In this document: positions 26,623-36,483 of the stretch, one piece after another | How the letters are laid out: each line of letters opens with the position of its first letter | Position numbering within the stretch: the first letter of the stretch is position 1 | Assembly (NCBI RefSeq): GCF_000527155.1 | Contig: NZ_AZUQ01000001.1 | Location: 1,172,554-1,236,553, forward strand | Length of the DNA: 64,000 nt | Reading direction: 5' to 3' | Origin: Haloglycomyces albus DSM 45210 | GTDB taxonomy: Bacteria > Actinomycetota > Actinomycetes > Mycobacteriales > Micromonosporaceae | Translations under genes and position numbers: made by a program | The notes under the pieces: model-generated | What the model was told of the DNA's origin: nothing | The model's input: only the letters and a program-made list of their open reading frames with translations | Database searches by the model: none

Positions 26623-27669
26623 CTATTTCTTTTTCTTACTTTTATCCGCGTCGGCCCCACTGACCTTCTTCGCCTGCGCAATGCGCTCCGCGCGGGATTG
26701 ACTCTGCTTCGAGTTGTTGTTACCCGATGGAGCCGATTTCTTCTTGGGAGTGTTCTTCGGCTTCTGTCCCGGCTTAGGTGCCAGCGCCTTCCGACGCTCC
26801 TCGGCTTCCTTTTCTTCCTCCACCATCTTCTCGTGAGCCTTCGTACCCGGCTTCGGTGGCTTCACATGGGGATCGTTGTTCGACGGTGGCGGATACTTAC
26901 GCAGAACGTACTGCTGTTGCGCCAGAGAGAACAGGTTGTTGATCGTCCAGTAGACGACCACGCCGATGGGGAAGAACAGACCCGAGAACACCAGCATGAC
27001 CGGAATTCCGTACAGCATCAGCTTCTGAACCATCCGCTGTGTCGGATCCGAGTTCCACCCGGTCTTGAGGATCATCTGACGAGTCGTCAGGTAGGTCGTC
27101 GCGATCATGATGATCATCAGAATGATCGCGACGATGCGAACGGTCAGAGGATCGGCACCCACCGCTTCGATCTGTTCGGAGGCCGTGCGGAACGACGACC
27201 AGAACGGTGCCCCGAAGAGACTCCCGTCCAAGACGAAGGAATTAAACTGTTCGGTAGTCCAACCATAGGCCGTCTTATCGCCGTCGAAACCCGGCTCCGG
27301 CCGGTTCAATACCCGGAACAGGGAAATGAAGACCGGGATCTGAATCAGGATCGGAAGGCAACCCATCAACGGATTGGCCTTCTCCTTTTTCCACAGCGCC
27401 ATCATTTCGCGCTGCAAGGTCTCTTTATCGCCCTTGTAGCGCTCTTGGAGGGCCTTGATTTCAGGGGATAGTTTCTGCATCGCCCGCTGCGACCGAATTT
27501 GTTTCACAAACAGCGGGAACAGCACGATACGCAATGTAATGACCACAAAAACAATGGACAGCAGCCAGGCCCATCCCGTGTTGAGGGAATGGGCGGCGCC
27601 CATGATGCCGTCCCACAGGTCATGCCATCGCAGCAAGACCCACGATATCGCTGTGTACAACCAGCTCAT
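26623..27669 (-). CDS. yidC: Membrane protein insertase YidC
   Basis: 348 residues. The first helix precedes WAWLLSIVFVVITLRIVLFPLFVKQIRSQRAM, which includes the conserved basic residue in the hydrophilic groove. It continues with MQKLSPEIKALQERYKGD and NPLMGCLPILIQIPVFISLF, the YidC hallmark, and three more helices. The C-terminal 80 residues are very basic, with Lys, Pro and Ser runs, as is usual in actinobacteria, and probably touch the ribosome. It inserts and folds membrane proteins, alone or with SecYEG. yidD lies 18 bases upstream in the same operon. A short hairpin (about 26526-26559) separates it from jag. Confidence 0.95.
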   Translation of the reverse strand: MSWLYTAISWVLLRWHDLWDGIMGAAHSLNTGWAWLLSIVFVVITLRIVLFPLFVKQIRSQRAMQKLSPEIKALQERYKGDKETLQREMMALWKKEKANPLMGCLPILIQIPVFISLFRVLNRPEPGFDGDKTAYGWTTEQFNSFVLDGSLFGAPFWSSFRTASEQIEAVGADPLTVRIVAIILMIIMIATTYLTTRQMILKTGWNSDPTQRMVQKLMLYGIPVMLVFSGLFFPIGVVVYWTINNLFSLAQQQYVLRKYPPPSNNDPHVKPPKPGTKAHEKMVEEEKEAEERRKALAPKPGQKPKNTPKKKSAPSGNNNSKQSQSRAERIAQAKKVSGADADKSKKKK

Positions 27670-27687
27670 AGATAAGCTCCAGTCACT

Positions 27688-27933
27688 TCAGTTACACCGG
27701 CCTAATTTCTTCTTCTCAGGGACCAAGTCAACGCCACCTGGATGAAACGGGTGGCAGCGGACCAATCGTCGCACTGTCAACCATAGGCCACGGAGCGGGC
27801 CATGCTGCGCAAGAGCCTCCAGGGCATAGGCGCTACAACTCGGGTAAAAGCGGCAACGGTCGGGAATGGTCGGGCTAATGTAGCGCCGATAAAAGCGAAT
27901 GGGAGCCGACAGGACCGATGAGCCTCTACCCAT
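27688..27933 (-). CDS. yidD: Membrane protein insertion efficiency factor YidD
   Basis: 81 residues, normal length. It has the family's cysteine motif [15 protein letters not shown] and the C-terminal [15 protein letters not shown]. It is a small membrane-associated protein that helps YidC-dependent insertion, known from its constant position between rnpA and yidC. The N-terminal part ([14 protein letters not shown]) is the amphipathic membrane-binding helix. It begins three bases after the rnpA stop codon, so translation is likely coupled. Confidence 0.95.
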   Translation of the reverse strand: MGRGSSVLSAPIRFYRRYISPTIPDRCRFYPSCSAYALEALAQHGPLRGLWLTVRRLVRCHPFHPGGVDLVPEKKKLGRCN

Positions 27934-27936
27934 TGA

Positions 27937-28320
27937 TCACCGTCCTTTTCCCCCGCGAGAATGTCCACGGCCGTCCTTTTCCATGGCTCGATCAAGCGCC
28001 GAATGGACGTCTCGCCGCAGTTGGAGCCAGTTCAGATCAGCCGCTCTCGGGGTAGCCCGCACCACGACATCGACGGTACCGGGCCAGTTCGGCATGGAAG
28101 AGGCAATAATCGCGCGCAGGCGACGCTTGACTCGATTTCGCACCACCGCATTGCCGACTTTTTTGGATACGACAAAACCCGCTCGGGCGGTCACAACCGG
28201 TGCGTCCGCCGAGCGGGTAAGCCAATGGATGACAACGCCTCCACGTGCTGCTCTACTCCCTTTTTTAAAAACCGCCGCGAAATCCTGCGGACGACGCAGG
28301 CGAGCAGTACGGGACAGCAT
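27937..28320 (-). CDS. rnpA: Ribonuclease P protein component
   Basis: 127 residues from the ATG at 28320. The family signature is complete: RLRRPQDFAAVFKKGSR, ARAGFVVSKKVGNAVVRNRV (the R-N-R-V box) and KRRLRAII. It binds the RNase P RNA and helps it recognise the 5' leader of precursor tRNAs. It follows rpmH by 22 bases. Its C-terminal 15 residues are a basic glycine-rich tail. Confidence 0.95.
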   Translation of the reverse strand: MLSRTARLRRPQDFAAVFKKGSRAARGGVVIHWLTRSADAPVVTARAGFVVSKKVGNAVVRNRVKRRLRAIIASSMPNWPGTVDVVVRATPRAADLNWLQLRRDVHSALDRAMEKDGRGHSRGGKGR

Positions 28321-28342
28321 GTGGTTGCCTAAAAGCCACGCC

Positions 28343-28480
28343 TTAAACGCTAAGGCGCTTGCGGCCTTTATTGCGGCGTGCGTTGATGACGGCGCGACCC
28401 GCACGGGTGCGCATACGCAGCCGGAAGCCGTGGGTGCGCTTACGGCGGCGGTTATTCGGCTGGAAAGTGCGCTTACTCAC
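28343..28480 (-). CDS. rpmH: Ribosomal protein L34 (bL34)
   Basis: 45 residues from a GTG, with GGGAG eight bases upstream. The protein starts (M)[17 protein letters not shown] and ends with the basic helix [14 protein letters not shown]. It is a small, highly basic part of the large subunit. It opens the rpmH-rnpA-yidD-yidC cluster and is divergent from dnaA. The promoter lies in the 28481-29074 gap. Confidence 0.97.
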   Translation of the reverse strand: MSKRTFQPNNRRRKRTHGFRLRMRTRAGRAVINARRNKGRKRLSV

Positions 28481-29074
28481 GACAGCTTCTCCCGAGACGT
28501 TGATTAGTAGAGCGTTCACCGAAACATTCGACGGATTCGCAGACCGACATGAAAGCCATGTCGACTATGTGCGGAACCGGACCGAAGACGTTCGCGGTAT
28601 ATTGCTCGAATTACATAGAACTCGTCGAGTTTAGCAGGATGTAAAGGTGGTGCCCCCACCCCACCACCGGGATCTATGGCACATCCAACACGAGGTTCAC
28701 ATTTTTCGTTACGGCGGGCTCCCTCCCGTTCCGTCGCACCAAGCGCTACCGCCCCCGTATGGTCACCACGCCCGTCGTGAATCCGTCCGGGCAAGGTTGA
28801 GGCGGGCGACTCATTGCCAAGCAGCCACCGTTAACAAGGTTTATCCACCGCAGTACCGTACCTGTGGATAACTTATGTTCTCGCCCATATTCCCCCCGCC
28901 GCGTTCACTCGAGTCAGTGATCCCAGTTGAAATATAAAGCCAGCTCATAACCTGTCTCAGCACCTTGTCCCCCAAGTGACGGCGCGCTCGGAGGGGCGCT
29001 CTCGCGCCTGTGGATAACCTGTGGAAAACTTGACTGTGGTGCACCAATCGCGGCAGAACTCTGGAGGTAAAACG
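28481..29074. promoter_or_regulatory. rpmH-dnaA intergenic region with DnaA boxes
   Basis: About 590 bp without a gene. DnaA-box-like sequences cluster at the dnaA side: TTTATCCACC near 28839, CTGTGGATAACTT near 28861, and CTGTGGATAACC plus CTGTGGAAAACTT at about 29009-29032, just before the dnaA ribosome site. These fit autoregulation of dnaA. The left half holds the rpmH promoter region and is otherwise empty. Confidence 0.75.
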
Positions 29075-30841
29075 GTGACTGATGACAAATTGGCATCTGT
29101 GTGGGCCGACGTCACCAACGCCCTCACAGCGTCCTCCAAACTCACCCGTCAGCAACAGGCGTGGATGCGTCTCTCCAAACCGGTTATCTCCTCCCCCGGC
29201 ATTTTCATCATCGAAACCCCCGACAAAATCGCTCGTTCTGTCTTTGAAGGCAAACTGCGTCCCCTCTTGACCGAAGCACTCAGCGAACGGCTGGGACAGC
29301 CGACCACCATGATGGTGACCATGCAGGATCAGGAAGGCTCCGCTTCCAGCTCCGCGACGACTGAAACCACCGACCCCACGCCGGCCCAGAACCACCACGA
29401 CGCCGGCAATCCCCCAACTCTGTTCGATACCGCCGAAGCTAATCTCACTCCCCCTCCTCCCGCTCAGGCCGCGACCGCGCCAACACCAGAACCGGCCCCG
29501 ACCGCATCCGCCGACCTCTATCCCAATCAAGACCACACTGCCCCACGCCATCTGGAACCGACGTTTCCACCCCGCAACAACCCACAACCCGACCCCTACA
29601 GCCGCGAAACCGAAATCGCCCCCGCAGAGCCCCGCAATCCGAACGGCGACCAGACCGTAGACGACGGCACCGAATCCGCTACGGCGGACTCCGACAGCAC
29701 CGTGCGGCCGACCGTCGCACCACCACCCATTGAAGACCCCGACCCCGATCGCCGGGGAACGATATCCGAACCCGCCACGGTCAAAAGAACCCACACGGCG
29801 GGAGACGGAATTGCCCGCCTCAACCCGCGTTACAACTTCGACACCTTCGTGATCGGTTCGTCCAACCGCTTCGCGCACGCCGCCTCCTTCGCCGTGGCCG
29901 AATCCCCCGCCATGGCCTACAACCCGCTCTTCCTCTACGGCGGTTCGGGGTTGGGAAAGACTCACCTCCTCCACGCGATCGGCCATTACGCCGTCAAGCT
30001 CGGCACCGCCCAGGCCGTCCGTTACGTCACCACCGAAGAATTCACCAACGAGTTCATTAACTCCGTCACGGAAAAGCGCATGTTGGCCTTCCAGAAGCGC
30101 TACCGCGACGTCGACATTCTTTTGATCGACGACATCCAGTTCCTCGTCAAGAGAGAACGAACTCAGGAAGAGTTCTTCCACACCTTCAACGCACTCCACA
30201 ACGCCAATAAACAGCTGGTCATTTCCTCCGACCGTTCCCCCAAACAGCTTCAGACTTTGGAGGACCGCCTACGTACCCGATTCGAATGGGGACTGCTGGC
30301 CGACATCCAGCCACCGGACCTGGAGACCCGCATCGCCATTCTGCGCAAGAAGGCCGTTCAGGACGATCTCAACGTCCCCTTCGACGCAGTCGAATACATA
30401 GCCACGCAGATTCATCATTCCATCCGGGAGCTCGAAGGCGCCCTGATTCGAGTGACCGCCTACGCCAGTTTGAACCAAAAGACGGTCGATAAATCACTGG
30501 CCGCCGAGGTACTGAGCGATTACATCTCGGAGGACGGTCAAGCTCCGGAAGTGACGGTCGAACAGATCCTCAAGGTCACCACCGAGTATTTCGACGTCTC
30601 ACAGGCCGACCTGAAAGGCACGTCCCGCTCCCGGATTCTGGTCAACGCGCGGCAGGTCGCCATGTACCTATGCCGCGAACTGACCGACCTGTCGCTGCCC
30701 CGCATCGGCCAGGCGTTCGGGGGACGTGACCACACAACAGTCATGCACGCCACCAAGAAGATCCGCAAGCAGATGGCCGAACGCCGCCCGATCTTCACCC
30801 AAATCTCGGAGCTGACCAACAAACTCAAACAATCTGGGTAG
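29075..30841 (+). CDS. dnaA: Chromosomal replication initiator DnaA
   Basis: 588 residues. The GTG at 29075 follows GGAGG with seven-base spacing. Domain I (about 1-85) starts [18 protein letters not shown]. Domain II is a very long Pro/Thr/Asp-rich linker (about 90-245), as in other actinobacteria. Domain III contains Walker A ([15 protein letters not shown]), Walker B ([13 protein letters not shown]) and the arginine-finger region [10 protein letters not shown]. Domain IV carries the box-recognition motif [15 protein letters not shown]. It melts oriC, which lies about 670 bp downstream. A 180-bp repeat begins immediately after its stop codon. Confidence 0.98.
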   Translation: MTDDKLASVWADVTNALTASSKLTRQQQAWMRLSKPVISSPGIFIIETPDKIARSVFEGKLRPLLTEALSERLGQPTTMMVTMQDQEGSASSSATTETTDPTPAQNHHDAGNPPTLFDTAEANLTPPPPAQAATAPTPEPAPTASADLYPNQDHTAPRHLEPTFPPRNNPQPDPYSRETEIAPAEPRNPNGDQTVDDGTESATADSDSTVRPTVAPPPIEDPDPDRRGTISEPATVKRTHTAGDGIARLNPRYNFDTFVIGSSNRFAHAASFAVAESPAMAYNPLFLYGGSGLGKTHLLHAIGHYAVKLGTAQAVRYVTTEEFTNEFINSVTEKRMLAFQKRYRDVDILLIDDIQFLVKRERTQEEFFHTFNALHNANKQLVISSDRSPKQLQTLEDRLRTRFEWGLLADIQPPDLETRIAILRKKAVQDDLNVPFDAVEYIATQIHHSIRELEGALIRVTAYASLNQKTVDKSLAAEVLSDYISEDGQAPEVTVEQILKVTTEYFDVSQADLKGTSRSRILVNARQVAMYLCRELTDLSLPRIGQAFGGRDHTTVMHATKKIRKQMAERRPIFTQISELTNKLKQSG

Positions 30842-31022
30842 GTGGGTGACCGCTCAGCCTGCCCCAGGCACTACATCTTTACGCTGCGGGGGATTCTCAC
30901 GACCTGAAGGTCGCGACGAATCCTCCTCGCGTAAATCTGCAGCACCTGGAACAACCTAAGCTCCTCTCCAGCTCTACCGCCGCATACACACGCGCTTCGC
31001 GCGTTGTTAGCGGCTCGCCGGT
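30842..31022. repeat. Dispersed ~180-bp hairpin repeat, copy 2
   Basis: The counterpart of 13310-13491, starting at the base after the dnaA stop. It has the same GGATTC...GAATCC stem and the same AGCTCTACCGCCGC...GTTAGCGGCTCGCC module, whose centre reads ACGCGC-TTC-GCGCGT. On the minus strand the features resemble the right end of decayed IS200/IS605 (TnpB) elements, but no transposase is left. Confidence 0.85.
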
Positions 31023-31074
31023 TGGCGCACCCCTGGGGATGGTGTGGTGGTTGAGCTCTTTAGGAATCACAGGC

Positions 31075-31122
31075 AGCTCTACCGCCGCTGTACACGCGCT
31101 GCGCACATTGTTAGCGGCTCGC
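31075..31122. repeat. Third, partial copy of the hairpin module
   Basis: Only the AGCTCTACCGCCGC...GTTAGCGGCTCGCC part is present, 50 bases beyond copy 2, with a shorter and diverged centre. It gives a tandem pair of modules next to dnaA. The stretch from 31123 to 31509 shows no gene or clear signal. Confidence 0.7.
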
Positions 31123-31509
31123 CAATCGGTCATTGGTGGACGTGACAGCATCGGGATGGGACCCCGGGTCCCAGGTCGGTCCCGCACGTGCCGTACGGCG
31201 TCGTGTGGCCACCAAGACGGCTTGGTGGCGTTCTCACTCAAACAGAATTTATAACCGGTTCGGCCCAATCCTTCGTCCCTAAGTGACTTCGCATATCGCA
31301 TTAGAAACCTTCAGGACGCCCTGCATACCTTGCCTGAACAAGCTTCGCTGGACCGCATATCTCAGATACGTCCTCGACTCGTAATCCCTCACCGTGGAAT
31401 CGATACGGCCCCGGCTTCATGACAAATCACTCATTCCGTCTCGCCGACGATTGCTCCTTCCACAGGCACCGCACCACGCCGAATCAACGGCTCTGGCCGG
31501 TTCACGTCA

Positions 31510-31840
31510 CACTTTTTATCCACAGGCCTGTGGATAAGTCTGTGGATAACCTGTGGATATCTTGGGGATAACTACGGTATTTCTGTGGATAGGATGTGGA
31601 TAAATTGTGGACAAATAAAATTCTGTGAGAATTGCTTCTATTTTGCCTGTGGATAAGGGTGTGGAAAAGCTGTGGAAAAGTTGGGGATAACCCTGTGGAC
31701 GAATTGTGGACAAGTCTGGATCACACTTCAATTGTGGATAACTTGCCGATTTATCCACAGTTTATCCACAATTCGTCCACAGGGGTGGTACCGTGTTACG
31801 CTGCCAAAACATCGGTTATCCACACTATCCACAAGACCGA
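31510..31840. other. oriC: Replication origin oriC
   Basis: The AT-rich 330-bp region between dnaA and dnaN contains about twenty DnaA boxes or near-boxes in both orientations. Exact TTATCCACA or TGTGGATAA copies occur near 31516, 31529, 31541, 31595, 31733, 31751, 31761 and 31816. Variants with GGAC, GGAAAA or TTGGGGATAA lie between them. The right side, with AT-rich runs, may be the unwinding element. The gap from 31841 to 32238 holds only a short hairpin (32104-32137). Confidence 0.97.
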
Positions 31841-32238
31841 CTACTACGATGAAGAGTTATACCTAGAGAAGAATTATCTAGTAGCTGAATTGGTTTTGCT
31901 CACTTCGTTCCAAGCAACCGTTCCCCCGCCCTCCGCATCCTCACCCGTCCGGCAGCGAATGGTATTGTGATCGATGCAGGACTTGGCTCGAGAGCGAAAC
32001 CTTCGCCCCAACCACTCTCCGGTGGAATGGGAAATCCTGACCTCGTTGCGGCGCTTAGCAAGAGACTGCGGCAGAAGCACATACGGGGTCGACGACACTC
32101 ACAGCACCCGGCAGTGTCGGCATTGTCGACCGGGTGCCGACGCCTTAAAATCATCCCTACATTCGGTTGTGGGCCAGTCAAACGCCCGCGCCAGAGCCGT
32201 GAGGCCCCGCCCGCCAGCGAACAAGGAAGCCAGACGAT

Positions 32239-33387
32239 ATGAAATTTCATGTGGAAAAGGACGTCTTCTCCGATGCGGTCACGTGGACGGCTAAAAGCCT
32301 GCCCAGCCGTCCCTCGGTACCGGTGCTCGCCGGTTGCCGTCTCGAGGTGACCGAAGGACAACTGACCATCTCTGGTTTCGACTACGAAATCTCCACCCGC
32401 GTTTCGGTGGACGTTACCGGTGAAGAACCCGGCGTCGCTTTGGTGAGCGGGAAGCTGCTGGCCGAGATCGTCAAGGCCCTTCCCGGCAAGCCGGTGGAGT
32501 TCACTGCGGACGGCCCGCATGCGGAACTGACCTGTGGGTCGGCTCGCTTTACGCTTCCAACCATGCCGGTCGAGGATTACCCGGCCCTCCCCGAGATGCC
32601 GGAGGCCGTCGGAACGATTTCGCCCGCCGGGTTCGCCAAGGCCGTTGGACAGACGGCCGTCGCGGCGGGTAAGGACGAGACCCTCCCGACGATGACCGGG
32701 GTACAGCTGGAGCTGACCGATGGTCAGATCTCCTTCCTTGCCACGGACCGCTATCGTATGGCCATTCGCGACGCCGAATGGGAACCCAGTGCCGACGATC
32801 TCAACGTCAACGTTTTGGTTCCCGCCAAAGCCCTGTCCGACACCGCGCGCACCTTCGCGGGTATGTCCGGCCCGGTCACCCTGGCCGTACCACAAGGGGA
32901 AGGTTCCCCCGGAATGATCGGTTTCGAAGCCGGCGGCCGGCAGACGACCTCCCGCGTTCTGGACGGCCAGCTCCCCCCGCTGCGTACTCTGATCGCGACG
33001 AATTTCAGCACGGTTCTGCGGGTGAGCACGGCCGAGCTCACCGAAGTCGCCAAACGTGTGGCTCTGGTCAGCGATAAGACCTCCCCGATTCGCCTCAGCT
33101 TCGACGAGGACGGACTGACGGTGGAGGCCGGTGGGGCCGAAGACGCCAATGCCTCCGAAACCATGGACTGCCGCCTGGACGGGGACTCCGGACGTATTTC
33201 CTTCAATCCCGCGTACCTGCTCGACGGATTGGGAGCCATCGACTCTCCCGTGGCGGCCTTCCAGATGAACGAGGCCGGTAAGCCCGTCGTTCTCGCCGGG
33301 GAAGCCGAACCCGACGCCGATGAGGAAGAGCAGGACAAGTACGCCGGCTACCTCTACATGCTGCAGCCGCTGCGTTGGGACGCTTAG
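32239..33387 (+). CDS. dnaN: DNA polymerase III beta subunit (sliding clamp)
   Basis: 382 residues, full length. It starts MKFHVEKDVFSDAVTWTAKS and has the three repeated clamp domains (about 1-120, 130-250, 255-382). ATDRYRMAIRDAEW marks the middle domain, and a C-terminal pocket strand ends LYMLQPLRWDA, close to the family's usual P-x-R ending. The dimeric ring tethers DNA polymerase and repair factors to DNA. The ribosome site is weak (GAAGCCAGACGAT), but alignment decides the start. Position directly after oriC is canonical. Confidence 0.96.
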   Translation: MKFHVEKDVFSDAVTWTAKSLPSRPSVPVLAGCRLEVTEGQLTISGFDYEISTRVSVDVTGEEPGVALVSGKLLAEIVKALPGKPVEFTADGPHAELTCGSARFTLPTMPVEDYPALPEMPEAVGTISPAGFAKAVGQTAVAAGKDETLPTMTGVQLELTDGQISFLATDRYRMAIRDAEWEPSADDLNVNVLVPAKALSDTARTFAGMSGPVTLAVPQGEGSPGMIGFEAGGRQTTSRVLDGQLPPLRTLIATNFSTVLRVSTAELTEVAKRVALVSDKTSPIRLSFDEDGLTVEAGGAEDANASETMDCRLDGDSGRISFNPAYLLDGLGAIDSPVAAFQMNEAGKPVVLAGEAEPDADEEEQDKYAGYLYMLQPLRWDA

Positions 33388-33517
33388 GACTTACCCGTCC
33401 GCAACCTTCGGTCGGAGTATCTGCTGGGAACCGTAAACGGCATCGACGGTGAGCTTCCCGGAATCGTGGGAAAAACCGGTTCGCCCGTGAAACTCTGTGA
33501 GAGTAGGTTTTTCAAGA

Positions 33518-33568
33518 ACTCATTCGAATTCTCACCGCACTCTGACGTTGCTGGGGATTCGAATGAGT
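33518..33568 (+). promoter_or_regulatory. Inverted repeat upstream of gnd
   Basis: ACTCATTCGAAT at 33518-33529 is repeated inverted at 33557-33568 (12 of 12), with a 27-base centre. It ends 26 bases before the gnd start codon. It could be an operator, or a leader hairpin that controls gnd. Confidence 0.45.
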
Positions 33569-33594
33569 AGGTAGTCACTCCGAAGGAGAGTTTC

Positions 33595-34470
33595 ATGCAA
33601 CTTGGCATGATCGGCCTCGGGAAAATGGGCGGCAATATGAAAAAGCGCCTAGAGGACCGGGGCCACGAGGTGATCGGATACGACCGTGATCCCGATATCA
33701 GCGATTCTCGAGATCTCGCCGATTTGATATCGCGACTGGAGGCTCCCCGAGCGGTGTGGGTAATGGTTCCGGCGGGCGAGGCGACGCGATCCACGATTGA
33801 ACAGCTGGGGGATCTGCTGTCGGACGGTGATGTCGTCGTTGACGGGGGAAATTCCCGCTTCTCCGACGATCAGCCCCACGCCGAACTTTTGGCGAAACGG
33901 AACATCGGCTTCGTGGACGCCGGAGTCAGCGGCGGCGTCTGGGGCCTGGCAAACGGCTACGCCCTCATGGTCGGGGGCGCTACCAATCATGTGCGGCATC
34001 TCATGCCGATCTTCGACGCCCTGAAACCCGAAGGGGAATACGGCTTCGTGCACGCGGGAGGAGTCGGTGCCGGTCACTACGCCAAGATGGTGCACAACGG
34101 TATTGAATACGGAATGATGCAGGCGTACGCCGAGGGGTATGCGCTCATGGAAGCTTCTGAGGCCGTCACCGACGTTCCAGCGGTGGTCAAATCCTGGCGC
34201 GATGGAACGGTGATCCGTTCCTGGCTTCTTGACCTGCTTGACCGCGCGTTGGAAGACGATCCCGAGCTTAACGAGCTCCGCGGCTGGGTCGACGATTCCG
34301 GTGAAGGGCGCTGGACGGTCGAGGAGGCGATACGGCTGCGAGTGGCACTACCGGCGATCACCGAGTCTCTTTTCGCGCGATACACCTCGCGTGATCCGGA
34401 TTCCGACACCATGAAGGCCGTGGCGGCACTGCGGCAGCAGTTCGGCGGGCATGCGGTGAAGCCCGAATGA
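33595..34470 (+). CDS. gnd: 6-phosphogluconate dehydrogenase (decarboxylating), short form
   Basis: 291 residues. This is the short GndA-type enzyme, not the 470-residue form. It has the N-terminal dinucleotide loop GMIGLGKMGGNM, VVVDGGNSRFSDD, AGVSGGVWGLANGYALMVGG, and the catalytic lysine and asparagine in GAGHYAKMVHNGIEYGMMQA. It converts 6-phosphogluconate to ribulose 5-phosphate in the pentose phosphate pathway; the coenzyme of short forms is often NAD. GAAGGAGAG precedes the ATG. Position between dnaN and recF is conserved in actinobacteria. An inverted repeat upstream may regulate it. Confidence 0.94.
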   Translation: MQLGMIGLGKMGGNMKKRLEDRGHEVIGYDRDPDISDSRDLADLISRLEAPRAVWVMVPAGEATRSTIEQLGDLLSDGDVVVDGGNSRFSDDQPHAELLAKRNIGFVDAGVSGGVWGLANGYALMVGGATNHVRHLMPIFDALKPEGEYGFVHAGGVGAGHYAKMVHNGIEYGMMQAYAEGYALMEASEAVTDVPAVVKSWRDGTVIRSWLLDLLDRALEDDPELNELRGWVDDSGEGRWTVEEAIRLRVALPAITESLFARYTSRDPDSDTMKAVAALRQQFGGHAVKPE

Positions 34471-34563
34471 CCAAGGTGGGTTGTCGGGTTGTCCGACACC
34501 GCGGCAACCCACTCTCGCTTCGCGCCGCACGTAGCGTGGACGGTCTCACGGTACAATCGAGTC

Positions 34564-35730
34564 GTGCATGTGGCTCAACTGGAACTGACGGATTTTCGCT
34601 CTTGGTCGCACGCGCATATCCAATTCGAGCAGGGACCGAACCTGCTCATCGGGCCAAACGGCCACGGTAAGACGAATCTGGTCGAATCCCTGATTTATCT
34701 GTCCTCGCTGCGTTCCCACCGAGTATCGTCGGACGCTCCGCTTGTGCGGGCCGGACAGGAAGCGGCCCTGATCCGCAGCGAGATTCTCCATGACGGGCGA
34801 CGCCTTCGGGCCGACCTGGCACTGATTCCGGGCAAAACGAATCAAGCCCGCCTCAACGGTTCCAAACTTCCCCGACCCCGAGATCTGCTGGGCGCCCTTC
34901 GCGCGGTGTCCTTCGCCCCCGAAGACCTTGCACTCGTACGCGGTGAACCGGCGGTTCGTCGCCGTTTTCTGGATGAGGCCGTCACGGCGCGGCAGCCGCG
35001 TCTGGCCGCCACCCGTTCGGACTACGATCGGGTGTTGAAACAGCGCAATACCTTGTTGCGTTCGGTTTACCTGGCGAAGAAGACCTCCTCGACGGGCCCC
35101 GGGGAAAACGATCTGGCCACGCTCGATGCTTGGGATTCGCATCTGGCGATGTTGGGCGCCGACCTCATGGCCGCCCGTTTGGCGGTGGTGGACGATTCGG
35201 TCGAACCGATGGGAAAGGCCCACGCCAATATCGCCGAAGGACGCGGGGATCTGTCCCTGGGGTATCGCTGCTCGATTCCCACTGGTACCACGGAGGCCAC
35301 CTCCGAAGGGGATTTGCCCCGTTCCCAGGAGGAGTTGACGCGGCTGTTGTCCGAAGCGCTCCGTAACGCTCGATCGGCGGATTTGGAACGTGGGACCACC
35401 ACGGTAGGGCCGCACCGCGACGACCTGGACTTGAGTCTGGGTCCCCTGCCGGTCAAGGGCTATGCTTCGCACGGGGAATCGTGGTCGGTGGCTCTGGCTC
35501 TACGTTTGGGAATCTTCGAGCTGCTGTCGGCCGACGGGGTCGCCCCGGTACTCATCCTGGACGACGTCTTCGCCGAATTGGACGAACGCCGTCGTCGCAG
35601 ACTCGCCGAGTACGCTCAAGAGGCTCCGCAGACCCTGGTGACCTGTGCGGTATCCTCGGACGTTCCAGCGGACTTGAGTGGAACGCGCTTCAACGTCTGG
35701 GAGGACAGGGTTCAACGTGGTGAAACGTAA
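34564..35730 (+). CDS. recF: DNA replication and repair protein RecF
   Basis: 388 residues from the GTG at 34564, chosen because VHVAQLELTDFRSW matches the standard RecF start. A longer opening to 34489 is unsupported. Walker A is GPNGHGKTNLVESLIYL. The ABC-type signature region is GYASHGESWSVALALRLG, and Walker B is VLILDDVFAELDERRRRRLA. RecF loads RecA at gaps together with RecO and RecR. No clear ribosome site precedes the start. The dciA-like gene begins within its last codons. Confidence 0.95.
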   Translation: MHVAQLELTDFRSWSHAHIQFEQGPNLLIGPNGHGKTNLVESLIYLSSLRSHRVSSDAPLVRAGQEAALIRSEILHDGRRLRADLALIPGKTNQARLNGSKLPRPRDLLGALRAVSFAPEDLALVRGEPAVRRRFLDEAVTARQPRLAATRSDYDRVLKQRNTLLRSVYLAKKTSSTGPGENDLATLDAWDSHLAMLGADLMAARLAVVDDSVEPMGKAHANIAEGRGDLSLGYRCSIPTGTTEATSEGDLPRSQEELTRLLSEALRNARSADLERGTTTVGPHRDDLDLSLGPLPVKGYASHGESWSVALALRLGIFELLSADGVAPVLILDDVFAELDERRRRRLAEYAQEAPQTLVTCAVSSDVPADLSGTRFNVWEDRVQRGET

Positions 35731-36184
35731 TTTCGGGGAGTATGAGGGTTCGCCTCGTTTCGCCGCACCGCGTTCGCGGCAGAACTGGTCCAAAGCGCGT
35801 CGTTCGCGCCGAGCGGCGGCCCGGCAATGGTCGGGTGCCCACCCGGACGACCGTGATCCCCAATCGTTGAAAAACGTGCTGGATCAGCTGTCGCGTAAGC
35901 GCGGCTGGCGGCGTCAGGTTGCCGATCACACCGTATTCGGGCGCTGGGAATCGATCGTCGGCCCGGATATCGCCCGCCACTGCCGTCCGGAGCGACTGGA
36001 GAACGGTCGCTTGACCGTGGTGGCGGAGTCGAGCGCGTGGGCGACGCAGTTGCGATTGATCTCGAAACGCCTGTACCGTTCAATTGTCGCGGAAGTCGGG
36101 TCCACAGTGGTTCGCGAGCTCAACATTCAGGGGCCGGCCGGGCAGCGTCCCTCATACGGGCCACGCCGGGTCCGCAACCGGTGA
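35717..36184 (+). CDS. dciA: DUF721 protein, DciA-like helicase loader factor
   Basis: 155 residues from the GTG at 35717, overlapping recF by 14 bases (a second GTG follows directly). The C-terminal 90 residues hold the DUF721 pattern: LSRKRGWRRQVADHTVFGRWESIVGPDIARHC, then RLTVVAESSAWATQLRLISK. The N-terminus is basic and Arg-rich. DUF721 proteins called DciA recruit or help load the replicative helicase in bacteria lacking DnaC. Its constant place between recF and gyrB fits that role. The family call is firm; the symbol follows the family. Confidence 0.88.
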   Translation: MVKRNFGEYEGSPRFAAPRSRQNWSKARRSRRAAARQWSGAHPDDRDPQSLKNVLDQLSRKRGWRRQVADHTVFGRWESIVGPDIARHCRPERLENGRLTVVAESSAWATQLRLISKRLYRSIVAEVGSTVVRELNIQGPAGQRPSYGPRRVRNR

Positions 36185-36483
36185 ACGACCGGAAGAGCGA
36201 ACCTGGTATTTACAACCTCACAGGTTGCTTTCTCAGCTTTAGGTAACTCGCCCGCGTGGACCCCCTTGTGGCTCCGGGAATTAATGCGTCAATGACAACA
36301 TTGGGCGGCTCTAAAGACTCAAAGTATGATTCGGTGGGGTATCATTGAGCAAGCATTGAAATTCCATGTGTCTTATATCCCACACGCTCGGTGTCGTACC
36401 TGTGGATCAGACTGGGGTATTCGAGTCATTCGTGATTCACACCGTGTGTTGGTCCGCAATACATAAAACAGAAGGAGTGGCCG
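36185..36483 (+). promoter_or_regulatory. gyrBA promoter region
   Basis: 300 bp without a gene. It is AT-richer than its neighbours, with -10-like TATGAT (near 36326) and a DnaA-box-like CCTGTGGATCA (near 36401). AGAAGGAG at the end is the gyrB ribosome site. Confidence 0.5.

Noticed and set aside
30897-31301. Minus-strand frames containing GEPLT-x-R-x-ARVYAAVELE in both repeat copies
   Set aside because: The shared peptide is simply the translation of the hairpin repeat; upstream parts differ completely, so it is not a conserved protein.
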